Assembly (NCBI GenBank): GCA_964467315.1
Contig: CAYXSA010000117.1
Coordinates: 1-12,035 of the forward strand
DNA length: 12,035 nt
DNA from: JAAFIM01 sp964467315
GTDB taxonomy: Bacteria > Bacteroidota > Bacteroidia > Chitinophagales > Saprospiraceae
Direction of reading: 5' to 3'
Made by a program: the position numbers and the translations under genes. Under the pieces are notes generated by a model that searched no databases, was not told where the DNA came from, and saw only the letters and a program-made list of their open reading frames with translations. Shown here one piece after another: positions 7,530-12,035 of this stretch (the first letter of the stretch is position 1; every line of letters starts with the position of its first letter).

Positions 7530-8468
7530 ATGCCTTTAGAAACTGTACTTGGCGTGTCTGCGCCCCCCCGCCGATTTTCTTCTTCTTGGACTCAATGGTT
7601 TTTTTTACTGATGGCTTCGGAGTGGCACTCTGTAGCCTGTGGGCTATTGTTAGGCGCTGTATTGTTCTTACCTTTCTTGCTATATGAGGACTCGAAACAT
7701 AGCAAATTTGTAGAGCAGTTGCGCCCAATAGTCGCCGAAGTAAGATACTCCAAAACCGAAAACTCTAAGAATGGGGAGCGTTACCACTTTTACGAAATAC
7801 TGTACACGACTCCGCAGGGCGAAGCAAAAACAAAAAAGATGGAAACGAAGGCGGAAATAGGTTGCCTTCGGACAAGTTTGTTGACGCTGCACACGTTTTG
7901 CGTAAAGCAAGACACGGTTTTTTATACAGAAATGCCGAGTGCAGACATCATCGTGGAGATGCCAAAAATGCGCCCTTGGTATGCGCTATATTTTTTACTG
8001 CCGCTGGCAGCAGCAACGGCACTGGTGTTATGGTGGAGCGTTCGCCGCCGTCAAAAACTATTGCCGATTTTGCATACGGGTTTGGTCGTAGAAGCCACCA
8101 TAATGGCAGAGCGAGAAAATCGCGCCTACACACAAGAAGATGGCAAAAGTACCATGTTGCGCCGCGAATACAACTATACCGACTATAAGGGCGAATCGCA
8201 TACATTGGTGCAAAATATACCCCTGAAAAAAGCAAATGCTTTGCCATCTGTAGTCCCTGTCTTGTACCTGCTTAGTGATCCGAAAACCGCAATCATCGCA
8301 CATGAAGCAATAGATTATGCCTTCCCAAATATCAGCGAAGACGGCATTATGCGCCTCAATAGCAAAAACAGCCTAAATTTTATAATACTGGCGCTTATCG
8401 TTCTGGCAGCCGTTTGGTTCTTTTTCGGCAAGATGGTCATCTTGGGCAATGCTCTATACTCCGTATAA
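7530..8468 (+). CDS. Membrane protein, DUF3592-like, paralogue 1
   Basis: The 312-residue protein has three predicted membrane helices, at about residues 36-54, 150-168 and 281-303, with two polar segments between them. The second polar segment resembles the beta-sheet domain of DUF3592-type proteins: a repeated Y-x-Y/T-D-Y-K-G-E strand pair followed by VPVLYLLSDPKTAIIAHE, matching the family's 'V-x-Y-x-P-x-x-P' closing motif. Function is unknown. The N-terminus MPLETVLGVSAPPRRF is nearly identical to that of the next gene, which has the same layout, so the two arose by duplication and later diverged strongly. The start ATG follows immediately after a heptamer array. The stop codon is 2 nt before another. 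A likely terminator lies at 8552. Confidence 0.8.
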   Translation: MPLETVLGVSAPPRRFSSSWTQWFFLLMASEWHSVACGLLLGAVLFLPFLLYEDSKHSKFVEQLRPIVAEVRYSKTENSKNGERYHFYEILYTTPQGEAKTKKMETKAEIGCLRTSLLTLHTFCVKQDTVFYTEMPSADIIVEMPKMRPWYALYFLLPLAAATALVLWWSVRRRQKLLPILHTGLVVEATIMAERENRAYTQEDGKSTMLRREYNYTDYKGESHTLVQNIPLKKANALPSVVPVLYLLSDPKTAIIAHEAIDYAFPNISEDGIMRLNSKNSLNFIILALIVLAAVWFFFGKMVILGNALYSV

Positions 8469-8470
8469 TT

Positions 8471-8529
8471 AAGTGAAAAGTGAAAAGTGAAAAGTGAAAA
8501 GTGAAAAGTGAAAAGTGAAAAAGTGAAAA
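8471..8529 (+). repeat. GTGAAAA heptamer array
   Basis: Seven exact units of GTGAAAA (8473-8521) are followed by one extra A and an eighth unit (8523-8529). The array begins 4 nt after the stop codon of the preceding gene. Confidence 0.95.
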
Positions 8530-8551
8530 GTTGTTTTCTATCTTGCACCAG

Positions 8552-8575
8552 TAGCCCCAAAGGGGCTATATTTTT
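8552..8575 (+). terminator. Probable intrinsic terminator
   Basis: TAGCCCC (8552-8558) pairs with GGGGCTA (8562-8568) around AAA, followed by TATTTTT. The stem is 7 bp and the T-run 5 nt, so it is modest. It lies about 85 nt after the first paralogue and would separate the pair's transcripts. Confidence 0.6.
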
Positions 8576-8629
8576 CTTAGCCGTAGGTAAGCGCGCAGCC
8601 TGCGGACACGTAGCGCGCAATCCACACAT

Positions 8630-8699
8630 CATTCGTCATTCGTCATTCATCATTCATCATTCATCATTCGTCATTCGTCATTCGTCATTCGTCATTCGC
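8630..8699 (+). repeat. CATTCGT heptamer array
   Basis: Ten uninterrupted 7-bp units: CATTCGT twice, CATTCAT three times, CATTCGT four times, then CATTCGC. The array ends 4 nt before the ATG of the next gene, so it occupies the whole ribosome-entry region. The same unit occurs at 5396-5440. Confidence 0.97.
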
Positions 8700-8703
8700 A
8701 ACT

Positions 8704-9645
8704 ATGCCTTTAGAAACCGTGCTTGGCGTGCCTGCGCCGCCCCGCCACTTTGCGAAACCGCTCAATAGATGGCTTTTTTTGTTGGCTTCGAGATTCTCGG
8801 TACTGTCTTTAGGCATTATTGCGGGGATACTTTTGGCAGCGCCTTATATTTATTATGTTTATGTCGAGCGGGAGGATTTTATGCAGCGTCTGCGCGAAGA
8901 ACCCGTACAAGTGAAGTATTTGAGTGAGCAGCTCGTGCGAAAAAATACAGAAAAAGGCACCCAAATTTACACGGTTTATGAGTACGAAATAGAATTTGTG
9001 CCTCGCACGGGCGGCTTGCTGCGAGAAAAAATCAGTAGCCAAAAGCGCTTGGGCTGCTTGCGCGAGTATACGGGCGATAGCGACGAGCGCAAAATAGGCT
9101 GCGTGTCGGTTGATAAATTGCTCTACAGCGGTGCGCCAGAGCATCTATTTTTTACCGAAAAGCCCAAAGCATCGGCAGTCGGCAGTCTGTATCTTTTAGT
9201 GCCTGCTTTTTGCATTTCGCTTCTTATCGTTGTCTTAGGAGTGAAAAAACAGCGTCTTAAATTGCCGCTCTTATTGACGGGAATGGTCGCTGAAGGCAGT
9301 TTAACCGAAGAAAACATCACGACAACCGACAGAAAAGGCAATAAAATTAAAAAAATGTTGTATCGCTACGAGTTTAAGGCTTTCGACGGCAAAACCTATC
9401 AAGGGGAGGCGCGAGTCCACAACTCAAATATCAAAAAAGTGCCGATTTTATACGACCTAAGCGACCCGAATGACTCCATGATTTGCCATTCTATCACAAA
9501 AGATTTTTATATGCCACGCATAAATAGCGATGCAAGTATTGGGGGGTTTGGAGAAGAAAATTGGTTGTTTTTTTTGGGCATAATCGTAGGGATTTTTCTT
9601 CTTAGCGTCTCTTTGACGCAAAGCTGGGGCGCACTGCCCAAGTAA
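8704..9645 (+). CDS. Membrane protein, DUF3592-like, paralogue 2
   Basis: This 313-residue protein is a diverged copy of the product of 7530-8468. It shares the opening MPLETVLGVPAPPRHF and the same three-helix plan (about residues 29-53, 160-178 and 287-308). It also shares the order 'E/D-P-x-Q-V-K-Y', an EIGCLR/RLGCLR motif, LFFTEKP, a LLLTGMVAEG strand (TGLVVEA in the first copy) and KVPILYDLSDPNDSMICHS before the last helix. The family is DUF3592-like by strand pattern, with no known reaction. Both copies keep Cys residues in the first extracellular or periplasmic segment (GCLR and, later, C-V), which could form disulfides; this is inference. It starts 4 nt after the CATTCGT array. No terminator is seen before the MITE. 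Confidence 0.8.
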   Translation: MPLETVLGVPAPPRHFAKPLNRWLFLLASRFSVLSLGIIAGILLAAPYIYYVYVEREDFMQRLREEPVQVKYLSEQLVRKNTEKGTQIYTVYEYEIEFVPRTGGLLREKISSQKRLGCLREYTGDSDERKIGCVSVDKLLYSGAPEHLFFTEKPKASAVGSLYLLVPAFCISLLIVVLGVKKQRLKLPLLLTGMVAEGSLTEENITTTDRKGNKIKKMLYRYEFKAFDGKTYQGEARVHNSNIKKVPILYDLSDPNDSMICHSITKDFYMPRINSDASIGGFGEENWLFFLGIIVGIFLLSVSLTQSWGALPK

Positions 9646-9671
9646 AAGCTCAAAAATACGCGATAGGCTAA

Positions 9672-9833
9672 GAAACTGTTTGAAAACCTCTGACGAGGCA
9701 GAAAATGGTAGATTTGGGAGGGCTACAAGCGGCTTTTTTAAGGGAATAGCAGCGCTATGTCCGCAAAAAAACGCGCAGTTAGCCCTTCAAAAGATGCCGT
9801 TTTATGACCGTTAAGGGGTTTTTAAACAGCTTC
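9672..9833. mobile_element. 162-bp MITE with TAA target duplication
   Basis: The ends are GAAACTGTTTGAAAACC and, inverted, GAAGCTGTTTAAAAACC (15 of 17 match). TAA flanks both sides (9669-9671 and 9834-9836), as expected for a 3-bp TNA duplication. Internal arms AGGGCTA (about 9718-9725) and TAGCCCT (about 9780-9786) let it fold. It has no transposase reading frame, so it is a non-autonomous element. The end sequence and TNA duplication suggest mobilisation by an IS5-family transposase, which is inference. Confidence 0.8.
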
Positions 9834-9920
9834 TAAGGAACTAAGCGCATAGGCAGGCGGTTGTAGGCTATCGTGTGCCGAAACGCGCCAATTTTATCGC
9901 CTTATTTTTATCTTTTTCCG

Positions 9921-11507
9921 ATGGAAACCAACTTGTTTTTGCAAGCCGTGCAGCAGTACGGCGCTTACACCGAGAACGGCGCGCTCTCGCACGCTACGAC
10001 GGGCGCGGCGTTGGTGGATTATTTTGCCAAAGCCGCCACTTATCGCAAACGCAGCTTAGAGGCGGTCTTTGCCGATATGGGCATGATTTGGGCAGAGTCG
10101 CCCCTCATCGCCTTGCGCATGGTCTTGTATCTGCGGCTTATCAGCCGAAAAACGCGGGGGCTATTTGCCAGCACCCAAGTACAGCGCGGACAAGGCAACC
10201 GCGACGAAGCGCGCAAATGCCTGCATTGGCTCGCCAAGTACCAAAGCGCGCATTTATACGCCAACCTTTGGCTGCTGCCCATCGTCGGCGCATGGAAAGA
10301 CCTTTGGCACGCCGATTTAATCGAGGTCTTAGACCGCGAAAAAGTCTATGCCCTTATTCGAGAGGGCTTAAACGACGATTACAACCGCGCACTCATCGCC
10401 AAGTATCTGCCAAAAATCCGCTCCCGCGCCCAAGTGTACAACCCCCGACACAGCCAACTCAACGATTTTGCCTACGGGCTTTGTCGCTTCTTGGGCTGGA
10501 CACAGCGCGAATACCGACAGTTCAAAGCCAGCGGCACAGCCCACGCCTTCCAACAAACCATGTCGGCTAATCTTTGGGATAAACTCGATTTTGCCCGCAT
10601 CAGCGGCAAAGCCTTGTTCCAACTCGTCAACCGACGCGGCAAAGACGGCAAAACCACGCTGGAGCGCCACGACTTAGAAAGCCGCTTCCAAACTTGGCTA
10701 CAGAGCCAACCCGTCGCCAAATTCACAGGCTACGTCTACGAACTCTACCAAGCCGTAAAGTCGAAAATGAGCGCTACCCAACGCATGACCGTCGACAAAC
10801 AGTTTAACGGGCTTGTAAGCCTCGCCAAAGAAGGCACAGGCGGCATACAAGGCAATGTTTGGTGCGCACTCGATACCTCTGGCTCTATGCAGTCGCCCGT
10901 AGTTGGCAAAATTACGGCTTACGACATCTGCATTTCGCTCGGCGTATACTTCGCCTCCCTCAACGAGGGCGCTTTTCACAATCAGGTAATCATGTTTGAT
11001 GCAACCTCCCGTGTGCTACAGCTCAAAGGCGACTCCTTCACCGACCGCATTCGCAAGATACAGCAAACCCGCACCGCTTGGGGCAGCACCAATTTCCAAT
11101 CCGTCATAGAGGAAATTATACGCATACGCCGCGAGTTCCCGCATATACCCCTTGCAGATTATCCGACGACCTTGCTCGTCGTGAGCGATATGCAATTCAA
11201 CCCCGTCAAAGGCAACACACAAACCAATTACGAAGCCGCTATGAAGCAGCTATCCGCCGTCGGACTGCCCAATATGCGCATCGTCTGGTGGTTTGTTACG
11301 GGGCGCGCCGCCGATTTTCCTTCCACCATCGCCGATGAAGGCGTAGTTATGATTGGCGGTTTCGATGGTAGCATCGTCCCCCTCCTGCTTGGCGGCGCAC
11401 AAAGTACCATCGACAAAACCACAGGCACAGAACGCCCACTCAACGCCTACGAAAATATGCTTAAAGCCCTCCATCAAGAAGTTTTACAGCAAATCCGCAT
11501 GGCGTGA
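9921..11507 (+). CDS. DUF2828/UCP015417-type protein with vWA domain
   Basis: The 528-residue cytoplasmic protein has an alpha-helical N-terminal half (about 1-300) and a C-terminal von Willebrand A domain. The metal-ion site is intact: D318-T-S-G-S322, T390 in WGSTNF and D423 in VVSDMQF. Characteristic stretches are GAWKDLWHADL, WDKLDFARISGKAL and GVVMIGGFDGSIVPLLLGG. These match the DUF2828/UCP015417 family found in bacteria, plants and large viruses, whose function is unknown. The helical-repeat plus vWA plan resembles Ro60/TROVE proteins, which bind Y RNAs and misfolded RNA; shared function is not shown. I use the ATG at 9921; the upstream ATG at 9873 adds 16 poorly conserved residues. 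The TGA stop is formed by the first GAGTTAC repeat unit. The two interrupted tRNA genes lie 165 nt downstream in the same direction, with no clear promoter or U-tract terminator in between. Confidence 0.9.
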   Translation: METNLFLQAVQQYGAYTENGALSHATTGAALVDYFAKAATYRKRSLEAVFADMGMIWAESPLIALRMVLYLRLISRKTRGLFASTQVQRGQGNRDEARKCLHWLAKYQSAHLYANLWLLPIVGAWKDLWHADLIEVLDREKVYALIREGLNDDYNRALIAKYLPKIRSRAQVYNPRHSQLNDFAYGLCRFLGWTQREYRQFKASGTAHAFQQTMSANLWDKLDFARISGKALFQLVNRRGKDGKTTLERHDLESRFQTWLQSQPVAKFTGYVYELYQAVKSKMSATQRMTVDKQFNGLVSLAKEGTGGIQGNVWCALDTSGSMQSPVVGKITAYDICISLGVYFASLNEGAFHNQVIMFDATSRVLQLKGDSFTDRIRKIQQTRTAWGSTNFQSVIEEIIRIRREFPHIPLADYPTTLLVVSDMQFNPVKGNTQTNYEAAMKQLSAVGLPNMRIVWWFVTGRAADFPSTIADEGVVMIGGFDGSIVPLLLGGAQSTIDKTTGTERPLNAYENMLKALHQEVLQQIRMA

Positions 11508-11668
11508 GTTACGAGTTACGAGTTACGAGTTACGAATTACGAATTACGAGTTACGAGTTACGAGTTACGAGTTACGAATTGCGCGTAATACTTGCTACCA
11601 CTGCCGCCGCGAGGCGGCATAATACCTAAACACAAAGCACAATTCGTAACTCGTAACTCGTAACTCAC
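11506..11668 (+). repeat. GARTTAC heptamer array with inverted arm and GCCGCC hairpin
   Basis: Ten units of GA(G/A)TTAC run from 11506 to 11575, the first overlapping the stop codon. Positions 11555-11580 are perfectly complementary to 11641-11666 (26 bp). The enclosed 60 nt contain the inverted copy of the hairpin repeat, with TGCCGCC (11602-11608) and GGCGGCA (11613-11619). As RNA this would form one long stem capped by a second hairpin, 6 nt before the first tRNA. No TAnnTTTG promoter is visible here. Confidence 0.85.
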
Positions 11669-11671
11669 AAC

Positions 11672-11787
11672 GGACGAGTAGCTCAGTCGGTAGAGCAATG
11701 AAAGTATCTGCGCCGTTTGTAGAAACAGCCACAGCACGCTTCACTAAGTTAATTCATCTGTCGGGGGTTCGAGTCCCTCCTCGTCCG
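11672..11787 (+). tRNA. tRNA-Asn(GTT) with interrupted anticodon arm
   Basis: Acceptor GGACGAG/CTCGTCC, discriminator G, D arm GCTC-AGTCGGTA-GAGC, five-base variable region CTGTC, and T arm GGGGG-TTCGAGT-CCCTC are all standard; CCA is not encoded. The anticodon stem is ATGAA (11698-11702) with TTCAT (11753-11757), and GTTAA lies just before the 3' strand, giving anticodon GTT and Asn identity with G73. Between ATGAA and the anticodon is an insertion of about 41-43 nt. The gene is 116 nt instead of 73. The junction is not clean: removing 43 nt leaves the loop AAGTTAA without U33; removing 41 nt leaves CTAAGTTAA, with C32 and U33 but nine bases. A run of nine T's follows (11789-11797). Confidence 0.75.
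11703..11745 (+). other. Intron-like insertion in tRNA-Asn
   Basis: A 26-nt core (11710-11735), identical to that in tRNA-Asp, is flanked by AGTATCT and ACGCTTCACT. The core starts GCGCCG, holds the hairpin GTTTGTAGAAAC (GTTT/AAAC stem, GTAG loop), and ends AGCCACAGC. The flanks AGTAT and ACGCT can pair with three Watson-Crick pairs, one G-U and one A-C mismatch. The outer end could be 11743 or 11745. Removal is inferred, not shown. Confidence 0.65.
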
Positions 11788-11801
11788 CTTTTTTTTTAGT
11801 C

Positions 11802-11915
11802 GAACAGGTAGTTCAGTTGGTAGAACGCCATTATTAAGCGCCGTTTGTAGAAACAGCCACAGCAATAAATTGCCTGTCACGCTGGAGGTCGCGGGTTCGA
11901 GTCCCGTCCTGTTCG
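11802..11915 (+). tRNA. tRNA-Asp(GTC) with interrupted anticodon stem
   Basis: Acceptor GAACAGG/CCTGTTC, G73, D arm GTTC-AGTTGGTA-GAAC, variable AGGTC and T arm GCGGG-TTCGAGT-CCCGT form a regular cloverleaf; CCA is not encoded. The anticodon stem is split: CCA (27-29) at 11828-11830, then 41 extra bases, then GC-CTGTCAC-GCTGG (11872-11885). Deleting 11831-11871 restores CCAGC/GCTGG with the seven-base loop CTGTCAC, anticodon GTC. The junction is unique because no base can be shifted across it. The gene is 114 nt (73 + 41). Eight T's follow (11919-11926), and nine T's separate it from the tRNA-Asn gene. Confidence 0.85.
11831..11871 (+). other. Intron-like insertion in tRNA-Asp, between positions 29 and 30
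   Basis: The 41 nt are TTATTAA, the 26-nt shared core (11838-11863), and AATAAATT. TTATT and AATAA pair perfectly (5 bp); then a two-base AA bulge, a GC/GC step, and the inner hairpin GTTT-GTAG-AAAC. The layout is the same as in tRNA-Asn although the outer arms differ in sequence, which points to a conserved RNA structure. Confidence 0.75.
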
Positions 11916-11929
11916 CTCTTTTTTTTCAT

Positions 11930-12035
11930 TTTTTTGGGCGTGCCCCTGCTCCCCGCCGCTAACGCGGCTTAAAGGTCGCAGGGTCGGGCTATTTGAGCCG
12001 TAGCATGCTACGGCTCTACATATCCCTCACGCAAA
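11930..12035 (-). repeat. Dispersed composite repeat, copy D, inverted
   Basis: Read on the minus strand it matches copy A: GCGTGAGGGATATGTA, perfect palindrome GAGCCGTAGCA/TGCTACGGCTC (11995-12016), AGCCCGACCCTGCGACC, then GCCGC-GTTA-GCGGC and GGGGAGCAGGGGCACGCCC. The inner hairpin has one extra C and one extra G relative to copies A and C, added on opposite arms, so pairing is preserved. The copy may continue past the window edge. Confidence 0.8.

Noticed and set aside
8473..8699. CRISPR array
   Set aside because: The tandem units are 7 bp with no spacers, so these are microsatellite-like arrays.
11703..11871. Group I or group II intron in the tRNAs
   Set aside because: The insertions are 41-43 nt, with no room for the P3-P8 core of group I or the domains of group II, and no nearby intron-encoded protein is seen.
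11828..11885. Archaeal-type bulge-helix-bulge intron
   Set aside because: With the unique tRNA-Asp junctions, the required 4-bp central helix would pair TATT with CCTG, which is not possible.

Overview
The window looks like a chromosomal segment from a member of the Bacteroidota, probably Cytophagales-like. The evidence is a split atpD-atpC pair, a short epsilon subunit, a CXXXY-type CcmE, and promoters of the Bacteroidota form (TTG or TTTG, about 19-20 nt, then TAnnTTTG). Species cannot be assigned from the sequence alone.

Layout: 1-468 is a repeat-rich spacer ending in a good promoter. atpD (469-1977) and atpC (2001-2303) follow as an operon. A spacer with hairpins and a strong bidirectional terminator (2461-2504) separates them from a minus-strand ccmE-like gene (2523-2915). 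That gene shares a promoter region with a small plus-strand gene of unknown role (2991-3326). After another palindromic repeat block come an ABC exporter half-transporter (3549-5333), a TPR protein (5442-7133), and two paralogous three-helix membrane proteins that both begin MPLETVLGV (7530-8468 and 8704-9645). A 162-bp MITE (9672-9833) precedes a DUF2828/UCP015417-type vWA protein (9921-11507). The window closes with two tRNA genes and an inverted copy of the dispersed repeat seen near its start.

The most unusual item is the tRNA pair. tRNA-Asn(GTT) and tRNA-Asp(GTC) both have otherwise standard cloverleaves, but each is interrupted in the 5' half of the anticodon arm by a 41-43 nt insertion. 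The two insertions share an identical 27-nt block (26-nt core plus one A) and have different flanking arms that can pair with each other. In the tRNA-Asp gene, removing 41 nt restores a perfect anticodon arm. The insertions are far too short for group I or II introns, and I could not build an archaeal bulge-helix-bulge at the tRNA-Asp junctions. They look like members of a small tRNA-intron-like family that I do not recognise. The gene immediately upstream encodes a vWA protein whose two-part layout resembles the Ro60/TROVE RNA-binding proteins. That link is an inference from position and architecture only.

A second theme is repeats. Several spacers are filled with 7-bp tandem repeats (GTGAAAA, CATTCGT, GARTTAC) that run up to, and sometimes into, stop and start codons. 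Some are arranged as inverted arms around a GCCGCC hairpin. Separate palindromes keep perfect arms while their sequences change. These spacers are hairpin-rich and probably shape RNA ends or translation, but no mechanism can be proven from sequence.
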